A DNA stretch of 64,000 nt from Rubrivivax gelatinosus. GTDB taxonomy: Bacteria; Pseudomonadota; Gammaproteobacteria; Burkholderiales; Burkholderiaceae_C. The position numbers and the translations under genes were made by a program. Every line of letters starts with the position of its first letter. Position 1 is the stretch's first letter. The notes beneath the pieces were generated by a model that saw only the letters and a list, made by a program, of their open reading frames with translations, was not told the DNA's origin and did not search any database. The stretch lies in NCBI RefSeq assembly GCF_004340905.1, contig NZ_SLXD01000012.1, forward strand, positions 124,001-188,000, read 5' to 3'. Of the stretch, positions 1 to 9,493 are shown one piece after another.

Positions 1-1
1 C

Positions 2-1480
2 GACTGCGGCGACAGCCCGCAGCCGCTGGCCTACACCTGGCGCGATCTCGACCGCGGCACCGCGATGCTGGCCAGGCTGCTGGCCTCGCTGGACCTGCCG
101 CCGGCCTCGCGCGTGCTGATGCACGTCGACAAGAGCGTCGAGGCGATGATGCTCTACCTGGCGATCCTGCGCGCCGGCCACGTCGTCGTGCCGCTGAACA
201 TCGCCTACCAGGCCGCCGAGATCGAGTACTTCATCGGCGACGCCGAACCGGCCGTCGTGGTCTGCGCGCCACGCAACTTCGGCTGGGCCAGCCGCATCGC
301 CTTCCAGGCCGGCACGAAACACGTCTACACGCTGGGCGACGACCGCAGCGGCACGCTGCTCGACCGCGCCGCGTTCCAGCCCGACGAGCACGAGACGGTG
401 GCGCGGGCGGGCGGCGACCTGGCGGCCATCGTCTACACCAGCGGCACCACCGGGCGCAGCAAGGGCGCGATGCTCTCGCACGGCAACCTGCTGAGCAACG
501 CGCGCGTGCTGCACGAGGCCTGGGCCTGGCAGCGCGACGACGTGCTGATCCACGCGCTGCCGATCTTCCACGTGCACGGGCTGTTCGTCGCCTCGCACGG
601 CGCGCTGCTGGCCGGGGCGCGCATGATCTGGTTCTCGCGTTTCGACGCTGCCGCGGTCGTCGAGCGCCTGCCCGAGGCCACGGTCTTCATGGGCGTGCCG
701 ACGCTGTACGTGCGCATGCTGGCCGAGCCGGCACTGGACCGCGAGCGCTGCACGAAGATGCGGCTCTTCGTCAGCGGGTCGGCACCGCTGCTGATCGACA
801 CCTTCCGCGCCTGGCGCAACCGCACCGGCCACGTGATCCTCGAGCGCTACGGCATGAGCGAGACCGTCATGCTGACCTCCAACCCCTACCGCCCCGAGGA
901 AGCCCGGCGCGGCGGCACGGTCGGCCCGGCGCTGCCCGGCGTGCAGCTGCGCGCCTGCGGCGAGAACGGCGAGCCGGTGCCGCCGGGCGAGATCGGCGGC
1001 ATCGAGGTGCGCGGGCCCAACGTCTTCTCGGGCTACTGGCGTTTGCCGGAGAAGACCGCCGAGGAGTTCAGCGCCGACGGCTGGTTCAAGACCGGCGACG
1101 TCGGCCGCGTCGACGCCGACGGCTGGGTGACGATCGTCGGCCGCAGCAAGGATCTGGTCATCACCGGCGGCTTCAACGTCTACCCGGCCGAGATCGAGTC
1201 GCTGATCGACGACCTGCCGGGTGTCGTCGAGTCGGCGGTCGTCGGCGTGCCGCATCCGGACTTCGGCGAAGCCGTGGTCGCGGCCGTCGTGCCGCGGCCC
1301 GGTGCGACGCTGGACGGCGAGGCGCTGATCGCGGCACTGAAGGACCGCATCGCGCATTTCAAGGTACCCAAACGGGTCTTCGTCGTGCCCGAACTGCCGC
1401 GCAACACGATGGGCAAGGTGCAGAAGAAGCTGCTGCGCGAAAGTTATCAGGCCAGCTTCAGCGGCCGCGATGCCGCTTGA
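2..1480 (+). CDS. matB: Malonyl-CoA synthetase (MatB-type AMP-forming acyl-CoA synthetase), 5' end outside window
   Basis: The reading frame is open from base 2, so the N-terminus lies before the window; about 492 residues are visible, ending in TGA. Adenylate-forming enzyme expected to make malonyl-CoA from malonate, ATP and CoA in the cytoplasm. Visible motifs: P-loop-like YTSGTTGRSKGA near window residue 142, ERYGMSETVMLTSNPY (MatB proteins carry ERYGMTETNMNTSNPY), GWFKTGDVGR, GRSKDLVITGGFNVYP and the C-terminal PRNTMGKVQKKLLR holding the catalytic Lys. The SNPY and FNVYP segments favour malonyl/methylmalonyl-CoA synthetases over long-chain acyl-CoA ligases. Genes upstream are not visible, so a malonate operon cannot be confirmed. 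Family assignment is firm; substrate is inferred from motif similarity. Confidence 0.85.
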   Translation, partial: DCGDSPQPLAYTWRDLDRGTAMLARLLASLDLPPASRVLMHVDKSVEAMMLYLAILRAGHVVVPLNIAYQAAEIEYFIGDAEPAVVVCAPRNFGWASRIAFQAGTKHVYTLGDDRSGTLLDRAAFQPDEHETVARAGGDLAAIVYTSGTTGRSKGAMLSHGNLLSNARVLHEAWAWQRDDVLIHALPIFHVHGLFVASHGALLAGARMIWFSRFDAAAVVERLPEATVFMGVPTLYVRMLAEPALDRERCTKMRLFVSGSAPLLIDTFRAWRNRTGHVILERYGMSETVMLTSNPYRPEEARRGGTVGPALPGVQLRACGENGEPVPPGEIGGIEVRGPNVFSGYWRLPEKTAEEFSADGWFKTGDVGRVDADGWVTIVGRSKDLVITGGFNVYPAEIESLIDDLPGVVESAVVGVPHPDFGEAVVAAVVPRPGATLDGEALIAALKDRIAHFKVPKRVFVVPELPRNTMGKVQKKLLRESYQASFSGRDAA

Positions 1481-1567
1481 CGCAAGCGCGTGCCGCCCAG
1501 CGAAATGCCCATCGGATACGCGGCTTTGTCCTGGACATATCGGCCTCCAGATTTCCGAGTGTCCTAG

Positions 1568-1595
1568 TTGATTGGACTCAGAGCCCCGTCATAAT
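1568..1595 (+). promoter_or_regulatory. Candidate sigma-70 promoter, leaderless for the next gene
   Basis: TTGATT (1568-1573), 16-base spacer, CATAAT (1590-1595), then 7 bases to ATG at 1603. There is no Shine-Dalgarno sequence, so the transcript would begin at or next to the start codon. Confidence 0.5.
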
Positions 1596-1602
1596 TACGG
1601 AT

Positions 1603-1959
1603 ATGAACAAGACACAGCCGATCCGTCTGTTGCCCGAACCAGGCTGTGGCGGCTGCATGGCCAGCCATGGCAGCTGCGGCGGCGGCTTCGGCCGCCCGTG
1701 TCCTGCACCCGAGCTGCGCGGCCATCCGGCGCTGGTGAACTGCGTGCTGGAGTCGCTGCGCGGCGTCGTCGCTGCCGACGGCGGCAACATCGTCGACCGC
1801 CAGCTCGTCAAGGCGCTGCGCATCGGCGACGACGAAGCCGAGCTGACCGTCAGCTTCCTGCCGAGCTGCGGCATGGGCCGCGACCTGGCCGAAGGCGCCT
1901 TCCAGGCCCTGCGCCGCGCGCTGCCCGACACCGACGTCTACGTTCGCCACGCGGTCTGA
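1603..1959 (+). CDS. Small Cys-rich protein with a MIP18/DUF59-like domain
   Basis: 118 residues. The N-terminus has a cysteine cluster (Cys15, 18, 25 and 33, in CGGCMASHGSCGGGFGRPC), which could hold a metal or Fe-S centre. The rest (VDRQLVKALRIGDDEAELTV...FLPSCGMG...) resembles the MIP18/DUF59 fold used in Fe-S assembly (SufT, PaaD), with Cys in the position of the usual PGCP motif. ATG 1603 was chosen because a promoter lies just upstream and the recognisable protein begins there; the frame is open back to a TTG at 1477 overlapping the matB stop. A strong terminator follows, so it is probably monocistronic. Function unknown; an Fe-S maturation role is inference only. Confidence 0.7.
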   Translation: MNKTQPIRLLPEPGCGGCMASHGSCGGGFGRPCPAPELRGHPALVNCVLESLRGVVAADGGNIVDRQLVKALRIGDDEAELTVSFLPSCGMGRDLAEGAFQALRRALPDTDVYVRHAV

Positions 1960-1978
1960 GGTTTCCGCTCCCCCAAAC

Positions 1979-2004
1979 AAAAGCCGGGCATCGCCCGGCT
2001 TTTT
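1979..2004 (+). terminator. Rho-independent terminator
   Basis: Perfect 9-bp stem AAGCCGGGC/GCCCGGCTT with a 3-base loop and a T run (2000-2004), 20 bases after the stop of the Cys-rich gene. One of only two clear U-tract terminators noticed in the window. Confidence 0.85.
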
Positions 2005-2030
2005 GCATTCGATCAAGCGGCCGCCGTGGA

Positions 2031-2094
2031 CCGGCTTTGCCGGGCCACCGGCGGCGCCCCCTTGAGGGAGCGCCGCAGGCGCTACGGGGGGTCG
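2031..2094 (-). repeat. GC-rich hairpin module abutting the MHS transporter stop codon
   Basis: Read on the minus strand it starts immediately after the TGA of the transporter and contains an AGCGCC-TGC-GGCGCT hairpin followed by a CCCTC/GAGGG-type stem and a GGCGCCGCC run. Closely related copies lie at 16760-16915 and 41390-41444 and, more distantly, 57409-57564, each abutting a minus-strand stop codon. No U-tract. Possibly a transcript-end structure. Confidence 0.7.
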
Positions 2095-3792
2095 TCAATC
2101 CGCCGCGTAGATGTCGCGGTCCTTGGTCTCGCGGATGAACAGCAGGCCGACGACGAAGCAGATCGACGCGATGACAATCGGGTACCACAGGCCGTGGTAC
2201 ATGTTGCCGTTGGCCGCCACCATCGCGAAGGTGATCGACGGCAGCAGGCCGCCGAACCAGCCGTTGCCGATGTGGTACGGCAGGCTCATCGAGGTGTAGC
2301 GGATGCGCGTCGGGAACAGCTCCACCAGCATCGCGGCGATCGGGCCGTAGACCATCGTCACGTAGATCACGAGGATGGTCAGGATGCCGACGATGGACCA
2401 CCACTGCCCGCTCAGGAACTCGATCGGCTTGGCCTTGGCCGGGTAGCCCGCGCCCTTCAGCGTCTCACTCAGCTCCTTCTTGAAGCCGGCGATGGCCTTG
2501 GTCGAGTCCTCGGAGAACTTGTGGCCGCCGGCGATCGTCGTCGCCGTCGGCGGCGTGATCTGCTTGTCGCCGATCAGCACGACCGTCGGCGAGCCGGCCG
2601 GCAGCGCCTCGTTGTCGTAGCTGGCCGAGTTCTGCGTCAGTGCGCGCTTGGCGATGTCGCAGGCCGAGGTGAAGTCGACCTCGCGCGCGATCGGGCTGCC
2701 CTGGAAGGAGCAGGTGGCCGGGTCGGCACGCACCACGATCTGCGAGGCGGCCTGGGCGGCGGCCAGTTCCGGGTTCGCGGCGTTGGTCAGCGCCTTGAAC
2801 AGCGGGAAGTAGGTCAGCACCGCCAGCAGCATGCCGGCCAGGATGATCGGCTTGCGGCCGATCTTGTCCGACAGCGTGCCGAAGACGACGAAGAAGGGCG
2901 TGCCGATCAGCAGCGAGGCCGCGATCATGATGTTCGCCGTCGCCGGGTCGACCTTGAGCGAGCTGGTCAGGAAGAACAGCGCGTAGAACTGGCCCGAATA
3001 CCAGACCACGCCCTGGCCCATCACCAGGCCGAACAGCGCCAGCAGCACGATCTTCAGGTTCTTCCACTGGCCGAAGCTCTCGGTCAGCGGCGCCTTCGAG
3101 GTCTTGCCCTCCTCCTTCATCTTGCGGAAGGCGGGCGACTCGTTCATCGACAGGCGGATCCAGACGCTGATGGCCAGCAGCAGGATCGAGACGATGAACG
3201 GGATGCGCCAGCCCCAGGCAGCGAAGGCTTCCTCGCCCATCGCGGTGCGCGTGCCGAGGATGACCAGCAGGCTCAGGAACAGGCCCAGCGTCGCGGTGGT
3301 CTGGATCCACGAGGTGTAGGCGCCACGCTTGCCGTGCGGCGCGTGTTCGGCGACGTAGGTCGCGGCACCGCCGTACTCGCCGCCCAGCGCCAGGCCCTGC
3401 AGGATGCGCAGGCCGATCAGGATGATCGGCGCGGCGATGCCGATCGAGGCGTAGCTGGGCAACACGCCGACGATGAAGGTCGACAGACCCATGATCAGGA
3501 TCGTCACCAGGAAGGTGTACTTGCGGCCGATCATGTCGCCCAGGCGGCCGAAGACCAGCGCGCCGAAGGGCCGCACGATGAAGCCGGCGGCAAAGGCCAG
3601 CAGCGAGGCGATGAACTGCGCCGTCGGGTCGAGCGCGGCGAAGAACTGCTTGCCGATGATCACGGCCAGCGAACCGTAGAGGTAGAAGTCGTACCACTCG
3701 AAGACCGTGCCCAGCGAGGAGGCGAAGATCACCTTGCGCTCCTCGCGAGTCATCGGGGCGTTCGAGGGCACCGCTGCGGCGGTGGATGCCAT
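2095..3792 (-). CDS. MFS transporter of the metabolite:H+ symporter (MHS) family with a large extra loop
   Basis: 565 residues, about 12 membrane helices in the inner membrane. FEWYDFYLYG near the start, RPFGALVFGRLGDMIGRK and the repeat LSDKIGRKP mark the MHS subfamily (ShiA, KgtP, ProP), importers of organic acids, betaines or shikimate. Between roughly residues 335 and 458 lies a ~120-residue hydrophilic insert with two Cys (TCSF, SACDI) between late helices, absent from classic members of about 430 residues. ATG 3792 is preceded by AGGAGA at good spacing; an upstream in-frame ATG at 3948 lacks one. The promoter region carries TCAG repeats also found at the DUF485-actP operon, so a carboxylate substrate is likely. 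Substrate unproven. Confidence 0.85.
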   Translation of the reverse strand: MASTAAAVPSNAPMTREERKVIFASSLGTVFEWYDFYLYGSLAVIIGKQFFAALDPTAQFIASLLAFAAGFIVRPFGALVFGRLGDMIGRKYTFLVTILIMGLSTFIVGVLPSYASIGIAAPIILIGLRILQGLALGGEYGGAATYVAEHAPHGKRGAYTSWIQTTATLGLFLSLLVILGTRTAMGEEAFAAWGWRIPFIVSILLLAISVWIRLSMNESPAFRKMKEEGKTSKAPLTESFGQWKNLKIVLLALFGLVMGQGVVWYSGQFYALFFLTSSLKVDPATANIMIAASLLIGTPFFVVFGTLSDKIGRKPIILAGMLLAVLTYFPLFKALTNAANPELAAAQAASQIVVRADPATCSFQGSPIAREVDFTSACDIAKRALTQNSASYDNEALPAGSPTVVLIGDKQITPPTATTIAGGHKFSEDSTKAIAGFKKELSETLKGAGYPAKAKPIEFLSGQWWSIVGILTILVIYVTMVYGPIAAMLVELFPTRIRYTSMSLPYHIGNGWFGGLLPSITFAMVAANGNMYHGLWYPIVIASICFVVGLLFIRETKDRDIYAAD

Positions 3793-3862
3793 GCTGTTTG
3801 TCTCCTGCGTTGCGTGCCGCACGCCCGGTGGCGGCACATGCGGCGCAATGTCGAAGCAGGCT

Positions 3863-3900
3863 CTGACCGCTTTCTGACGCCAAACTGAACCATTCCTTAC
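3863..3900 (-). promoter_or_regulatory. Phased TCAG direct repeats (candidate response-regulator operator)
   Basis: On the plus strand CTGA occurs at 3863, 3874 and 3885, exactly 11 bases apart, followed by CTTAC at 3896. The same layout is found at 17273-17331: CTGACCG-N2-TTCTGACGC and CTGAAC-N2-TT-N-CTTAC are shared nearly base for base. Direct repeats on one helix face are typical of OmpR/PhoB-type regulators; the actual regulator is unknown. Confidence 0.6.
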
Positions 3901-4064
3901 GTTTTTGGGGCGAACCCGAGGCTCGCTTTTCAGCATCCGGAAACACAACCGGCTCTCCGGGAAATTCCTGAGTACCGGACCAGGGTTTGGGAGAACAGGG
4001 CTTTCCTGAACGGTGACGGGCCCCGGCGCTCGCCCGTCGTCACGCGCATCCGGTCACACGCCGA

Positions 4065-4096
4065 TGCAATAATGAGACTGATTCTTCATTCTCATT
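4065..4096 (+). promoter_or_regulatory. Extended -10 overlapped by a Fur-type box
   Basis: TG-C-AATAAT (4065-4073) is an extended -10. The inverted repeat AATGAGA-N12-TCTCATT (4071-4096) spans it and the expected start site, in the AT-rich style of Fur boxes. It ends 9 bases before the receptor ATG, so iron repression of the whole five-gene operon is likely. A Zur or NikR site is less well supported. Confidence 0.65.
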
Positions 4097-4105
4097 AGCG
4101 GCCCC

Positions 4106-6247
4106 ATGTCCAGATTCACCTTCGGCAGCCTCCTGTTCGCCGTCGCAGGCAGCGTGCCGGCCCACGCCGTGGCCGACGACACCCGGAGCACACCCGCGGC
4201 AGACGCGGCACCCGTCGTCGAGGCCATCGAGGTCGTCGGCCGCCGTCAGGGTGGCGGCTACGAAGCCGGCCAGGTGGACGGCACGAAGAGCTCGCTGCCG
4301 CTGCTGGAACTGCCGCAGAGCGTGCGTGTGCTCTCGCGCCAGGCGCTGGACGACCTGGGCGCGGTGCGCCTGGACGAGGTGCTGGACTACGTCGGCGGCG
4401 TCTCGCGCCAGAACAACTTCGGCGGGCTGTGGGACAACATCGCGATCCGCGGCCTGGCCGGCAACGAGAACACCGGCATGGCGATGCTGCTCAACGGCCT
4501 GGCCGGCAACCGCGGCTTCAACGCGCCGCGCGACCTCGCCGACATCGAGCGCGTCGAATTCCTCAAGGGCCCGGTGGCCGCGCTCTACGGCGCCAGCGAA
4601 CCCGGCGGCACCGTCAACCTCGTGACCAAGAAGCCGCTGTGGCAGCGCGCCAGCTCGCTCGAGGCCTACGCCGGCAGCTGGGACGCCTACCGCACGGCGC
4701 TGGACACCACCGGCCCGCTGGGCGAGCGTTTCGCCTACCGCCTGAACCTGGCCGCCGAGGACAAGGGCAGCTTCCGCGACCACGTGCACAGCGAGCGCCA
4801 GGTCGTGGCACCGGCCTTCACCTGGCTGCTGACGCCCGACAGCTCGCTGGAGTACAGCGGCCAGTGGCTGCGCCATGCGACGCCGCTGGACCGCGGCGTG
4901 CAGGCCATAGCCGGCAAGCTGGGCCAGGTGCCGCGCACACGCTTCAGCGGCGAGCCCGACGACGGCGACGTCACGGTGCAGAACCAGACCCACCAGCTGG
5001 TGCTGCGCCACGACCTGGCTTCCGGCTGGCAGGCACGCGCCGCGCTGTCCTGGCGCCAGACCCGGCTCGACGGCGTTTCCACCGAGCCCAGCCGCGTGCT
5101 CGACGACGGCCGCACGCTCTGGCGCCAGCGCCGCGACCGCGACTACCGCTCCAACGACTTCGCGCTGCAGGCCGAGCTGCAGGGCAAGCTCGAACTGGCC
5201 GGCCTGCAGCACGAGGTCCTGGCCGGCGTCGACAGCTACCGCTTCCGCCTCGACCAGCGCATGCTGCGTGTGAACCCCAGCGCCGACGCGCCCTACGCGA
5301 TCGACCTGCTCGACCCGGTCTACGGCCAGACGCCGCCGACGCCGCTGCCCAACACCGACACCCACGAGCACCAGCGCGGCACGGCGCTGACGCTGCAGGA
5401 CGCGGTGACGCTGGCGCCGGCCTGGCGGCTGCTGCTGGGAGCTCGCACCGAGACCGTCGAGCAGAGCCTGCACAACCGCCGCACCGGCACGACGACCAAG
5501 CAGGACCCGACCGAGACCTCGCCGCGCGCCGGCCTGAGCTGGCTGCCGGCGCCGGGCTGGGCGGTGTTCGCCAACGCCGGGCGGAGCTTCCGCCCCAACC
5601 CCGGCAGCGACGCCGACGGCCAGGCCTTCGAGCCCGAGATCGGCCGCGCCTACGAGCTGGGCACCAAGTGGGAGTCCGCCGACAAGCGCCTGGGCGCGAC
5701 GCTGGCGGTCTTCGACATCGCCAAACGCAACGTGGTCTACAACAACGGCAGCGGCAACAGCGCCGCCGCCGGCGAGGTGTCCAGCCGCGGCGTCGAGCTG
5801 GACATCGCCGGCCAGCTGGGCACGAACTGGCGCCTGACCGGCAGCCTCGCCTGGTACGACACCCAGGTCGAGCGCGACAGCACGCTGGAGATCGGCAGCC
5901 GCCTGCTGGGCGTGCCGCGGCTCAACGCCGGCGTGCTGGCGGTCTACGAGGCCCAGGCGCCGGTCGGCGGCCGCTACGGCGTCGGCGGCGGGCTGACCCA
6001 CGTCGGCGAACGCGTCGGCCAGGCCTACACCGCGGCCGAGGCCGACGCCGGCACGGAGGCCTTCATGCTGCCCTCGTACACGACGGCCAAGCTGGTCGCC
6101 TACTGGGCGGCGACGCCGTCGCTGCGGCTGTCGCTGGACGTCGACAACCTGTTCGACAAGACCTACTACACGAGCTCGTACAGCCGCGTCTGGGTGACGC
6201 CCGGCGCGCCGCGCAACGTGACGCTGGGCGTGCAGGCCAAGTTCTGA
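4106..6247 (+). CDS. TonB-dependent siderophore/metallophore receptor
   Basis: 713 residues. A signal peptide (cleavage near AHA-VADD, about residue 21) is followed by a TonB-box-like EAIEVVG (about 39-45), a plug domain (LPQSVRVLSRQ, IRGLAG, RVEFLKGPVAALYGASEPGG) and a 22-strand-type barrel with the siderophore-receptor hallmark NLFDKTYY and a C-terminal phenylalanine (VQAKF). The plug is of the FpvA/FhuA class, without an N-terminal signalling extension, so no sigma/anti-sigma pair is expected. First gene of a five-gene operon; its TGA overlaps the next ATG. A Fur-type box sits just upstream. The ligand is unknown; no siderophore or metallophore synthesis genes are nearby, so it may use a foreign compound. 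Confidence 0.9.
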   Translation: MSRFTFGSLLFAVAGSVPAHAVADDTRSTPAADAAPVVEAIEVVGRRQGGGYEAGQVDGTKSSLPLLELPQSVRVLSRQALDDLGAVRLDEVLDYVGGVSRQNNFGGLWDNIAIRGLAGNENTGMAMLLNGLAGNRGFNAPRDLADIERVEFLKGPVAALYGASEPGGTVNLVTKKPLWQRASSLEAYAGSWDAYRTALDTTGPLGERFAYRLNLAAEDKGSFRDHVHSERQVVAPAFTWLLTPDSSLEYSGQWLRHATPLDRGVQAIAGKLGQVPRTRFSGEPDDGDVTVQNQTHQLVLRHDLASGWQARAALSWRQTRLDGVSTEPSRVLDDGRTLWRQRRDRDYRSNDFALQAELQGKLELAGLQHEVLAGVDSYRFRLDQRMLRVNPSADAPYAIDLLDPVYGQTPPTPLPNTDTHEHQRGTALTLQDAVTLAPAWRLLLGARTETVEQSLHNRRTGTTTKQDPTETSPRAGLSWLPAPGWAVFANAGRSFRPNPGSDADGQAFEPEIGRAYELGTKWESADKRLGATLAVFDIAKRNVVYNNGSGNSAAAGEVSSRGVELDIAGQLGTNWRLTGSLAWYDTQVERDSTLEIGSRLLGVPRLNAGVLAVYEAQAPVGGRYGVGGGLTHVGERVGQAYTAAEADAGTEAFMLPSYTTAKLVAYWAATPSLRLSLDVDNLFDKTYYTSSYSRVWVTPGAPRNVTLGVQAKF

Positions 6248-7779
6248 TGACGGCGACCTCTTCACGCCGCGCGCTGCTGCGCGCCGGCGCCGCGCTGCCG
6301 CTGCTGGCGGCGATGCGCCGGCCCGCCGCCGCCGCCGCCGCGCCGCGCCTGCGCCTCGTCGGCCCCTGGGAGATCGCCGGCCTGGAACCGGCGATCAGCG
6401 GCTACTTCTTCACCCGGCTGCAGGTCTGCGAGACCCTGGTCGAGTCCGACGACCAGGGCCGGCTGCTGCCCGGGCTGGCGCGCCGCTGGACCTGCGACGC
6501 CAGCCGGCTGCGCTGGACCTTCGAGCTGCGCCCCGGCGCGCGCTTTCACGACGGCACGGCGGTCGACGCCGCCCAGGTGGTGCGCGTGCTCGAGCGTGCG
6601 CACCAGCGCCCCGGGCTGTTGCGCCTGGCGCCGCTGCGTTCGCTGCGGGCGGCAGGCGGCGCCGTCGTCTTCGAACTCGCCGAGCCCTTCGCGCTGCTGC
6701 CGGCCTTGCTGACGCACAGCAGCACGATGCTGCTGGCGGCGAGCTCGTTCGACGCCGGCGGCGTGCGCGCCATCGTCGGCAGCGGCCCCTACCGCGTGCA
6801 CGAGATGGCCGCGCCGCAGCGTGTCGAGGTCCAGGCGCTGGCGCCCGGCCTGCGCGTGCAGCGCGCCGCCTTCCTCAGCGTCGCCCGTGCCGAGACACGG
6901 GCGCTGATGGCCGAAGCCGGCGAAGCCGATCTGGCGTTCGCGCTCGACCCGGCCAGCCTGCAGCGGCTGCGGCGCGAGCCGCGTGTCGCGGTGCTGCAGG
7001 TGACGGTGCCGCGTACGCTGATCGTCAAGCTCGACAGCGGCCACCGCTGGCTGCGCGACCGGCGCGCGCGGCAGGCGCTGTCGCTGGCGTTCAACCGCGG
7101 CGGCATCGCGCGCGGCCTGCTGCGCGACGGCGAGCTCGCCGCCAGCCAGCTGCTGCCGCCGACGCTCGCCGACTGGCATCTGCCGGGGCTCGCGCCGCTG
7201 GCCTTCGACCCCGCCGCCGCACGCCGGCTGTGGGCCGAGCTGGGCTGGCGGCCCGGTGCCGACGGCATCCTCGAACGCGGCGGCGAACGCCTGGCGCTGA
7301 CGCTGCGCACCTTCCCCGACCGGCCCGAGCTGCCGCTGGTGGCCGCCGCGCTGCAGGAGCAGCTGCGCCAGACCGGCATCGATTGCCGGGTGGCGATCGG
7401 AAACTCCGGCGAGGTGCCGCTGCGCCACCGCGACGGCAGCCTCGAGATGGCGCTGGCACCGCGCCAGTACGGCCTGACCGCCGACCCGCTGGGCACGCTG
7501 ATGCAGGACTTCGCCGCCGGCGGCGGCGACTGGGGGGCGATGAACTGGCACAGCCCGGCGCTGGAAGCGGCGATGACGGCGCTGACGCGCGGCGAAGGCG
7601 ATGCCGCGGCGGGGCGCCGCCGCGTCGTCACGGTGCTGCACGAGGAGCTGCCGGTGATCCCCGTGGCCTGGTACCGGCAGACGGCGGCCGCGGCGCGGCC
7701 GCTGGCCGGCATCGCGCTGGACCCGCTGGAGCGCAGCTGGCGGCTCGCCGACATGCCCTGGGCCGGAGGCGGCGCATGA
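6247..7779 (+). CDS. Periplasmic solute-binding protein, family 5 (Dpp/Nik/Opp type), Tat-exported
   Basis: 510 residues. The N-terminus SSRRALLRAGAALPLLAA looks like a twin-arginine signal peptide, so it is probably exported folded. The mature part follows family SBP_bac_5 (CETLVESDDQGRLLPGLA, TFELRPGARFHDGTAVDA, GSGPYRVH, RQALSLAFNRGG), the family that binds peptides, opines, nickel chelates and some siderophores. No lipobox Cys is seen. It overlaps the receptor gene by one base and the permease by four, so translation is coupled. The pairing with a TonB receptor suggests the ligand is a metal chelate delivered across the outer membrane; this is inference. Confidence 0.85.
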   Translation: MTATSSRRALLRAGAALPLLAAMRRPAAAAAAPRLRLVGPWEIAGLEPAISGYFFTRLQVCETLVESDDQGRLLPGLARRWTCDASRLRWTFELRPGARFHDGTAVDAAQVVRVLERAHQRPGLLRLAPLRSLRAAGGAVVFELAEPFALLPALLTHSSTMLLAASSFDAGGVRAIVGSGPYRVHEMAAPQRVEVQALAPGLRVQRAAFLSVARAETRALMAEAGEADLAFALDPASLQRLRREPRVAVLQVTVPRTLIVKLDSGHRWLRDRRARQALSLAFNRGGIARGLLRDGELAASQLLPPTLADWHLPGLAPLAFDPAAARRLWAELGWRPGADGILERGGERLALTLRTFPDRPELPLVAAALQEQLRQTGIDCRVAIGNSGEVPLRHRDGSLEMALAPRQYGLTADPLGTLMQDFAAGGGDWGAMNWHSPALEAAMTALTRGEGDAAAGRRRVVTVLHEELPVIPVAWYRQTAAAARPLAGIALDPLERSWRLADMPWAGGGA

Positions 7780-8713
7780 AGGCCTGGCAACACACGCTGC
7801 TGCAGCGCGCGCTGCAGGCGCTGCTGGTCGGCCTGGTGGTCGGCACGATCACCTTCTTCGCGATGCGCGCCCTGCCCGGCGATGCCGCCTTCCGCATCGC
7901 CGCAGCGCGTTACGGCTACGACCTGGTCGACGCCGCGGCCGCCGCCTCGGTGCGCGCCGAGCTCGGCCTGGACACGCACTGGCTGCCGGCGCTGGGCGCC
8001 TGGCTGGCCGACCTGGCGCGCGGCGAGCTGGGGCGCTCGCTGGTCAGCGGCGAGCCGGTCTGGCACGAGCTGGCGCACGAGTTCGGCCACACGCTGGCAC
8101 TGAGCGCGACGACGCTGGTGCTGGTGCTGCTGCTGGGCACGCCGCTGGGCGTGGCCGCGGCGCTGCGCCCGGGCGGCTGGCTGGACCGCGGCACGCTGGC
8201 CGCGGCGGTGGCGCTGCGCGCGCTGCCGCCCTTCCTGCTGGGCCTGCTGCTGATCGTGCTGTTCTCGGTGCAGATGGCGGCGCTGCCGGCCGCCGGCGAC
8301 GGCAACGGCGCCCAGCTGGTGCTGCCGGCGGTGACGCTGGCGCTGCCGCTGGCGGCGATGCTCGCGCGCGTGCTGCGCGAGTCGCTGCGCGGCGTCACCG
8401 CCTCGGCCTACTGGGCCTTCGCGCTCGGCAAGGGCCTGCCGCCGCGTGTCGTGCTGTGGCGCCACGGGCTGCGCAACGCCGCGGTGCCGGTGCTGGCCTG
8501 GTTCGGCATGCAGGCCGTGGTGCTGGTCGAGGGCGTGGTCATCGTCGAGACCGTGTTCGCGCGGCCGGGCGTCGGCCACGCGATGGTGCACGCGGTCTTC
8601 GGCCGCGACGTGCCGGTGATCCAGGGCGCGGCACTGGTGCTGGGCCTGGCTTTCGTGCTGTTCAACACCGCGGTCGACCTCGCCTGCCTGGCGCTGGACC
8701 CGCGCCGACGCTG

Positions 8714-8714
<1 letters not shown>
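7776..8714 (+). CDS. ABC transporter permease, DppB/NikB type
   Basis: 312 residues with about six membrane helices. The N-terminal helix ends in AMRALPGD, typical of DppB/OppB/NikB. The EAA coupling loop is present (AYWAFALGKGLPPRVVLWRH, then GLRNAAVPVL). FARPGVGHAMVHAVFGRDVPVIQG is the expected C-terminal signature. It overlaps its neighbours (ATGA at both ends). Forms the membrane channel with the next protein. Confidence 0.9.

Positions 8715-9489
<775 letters not shown>

Positions 9490-9493
<4 letters not shown>

Larger units (their letters stand above)
3793..4105. other. Intergenic region between divergent transporter genes
   Basis: 313 bases without a gene. From left to right: the SD and leader of the MHS transporter, a phased TCAG array (3863-3900), about 160 bases with no recognised element, then the extended -10 and Fur-type box of the TonB receptor (4065-4096). 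No terminator or small RNA recognised. Confidence 0.7.

Noticed and set aside
1568..1581. FNR/Anr box overlapping the promoter at 1568 (TTGAT-N4-CTCAG).
   Set aside because: Only one half-site fits; the other has two mismatches to ATCAA. It is mentioned only as a weak hint.
1477..1602. Upstream extension of the Cys-rich gene from TTG 1477.
   Set aside because: The stretch is not recognisable as part of the protein, overlaps the matB stop, and contains a plausible promoter just before ATG 1603.
4040..6265. Very long open frames opposite real genes, e.g. 741 codons at 4040-6265 (-), 1183 codons at 58320-61871 (-), 1116 codons at 4429-7779 (+).
   Set aside because: High GC removes stop codons from other frames. 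These translations are Arg/Ala/Gln-rich low-complexity text with no domain motifs and lie opposite or across well-recognised genes.
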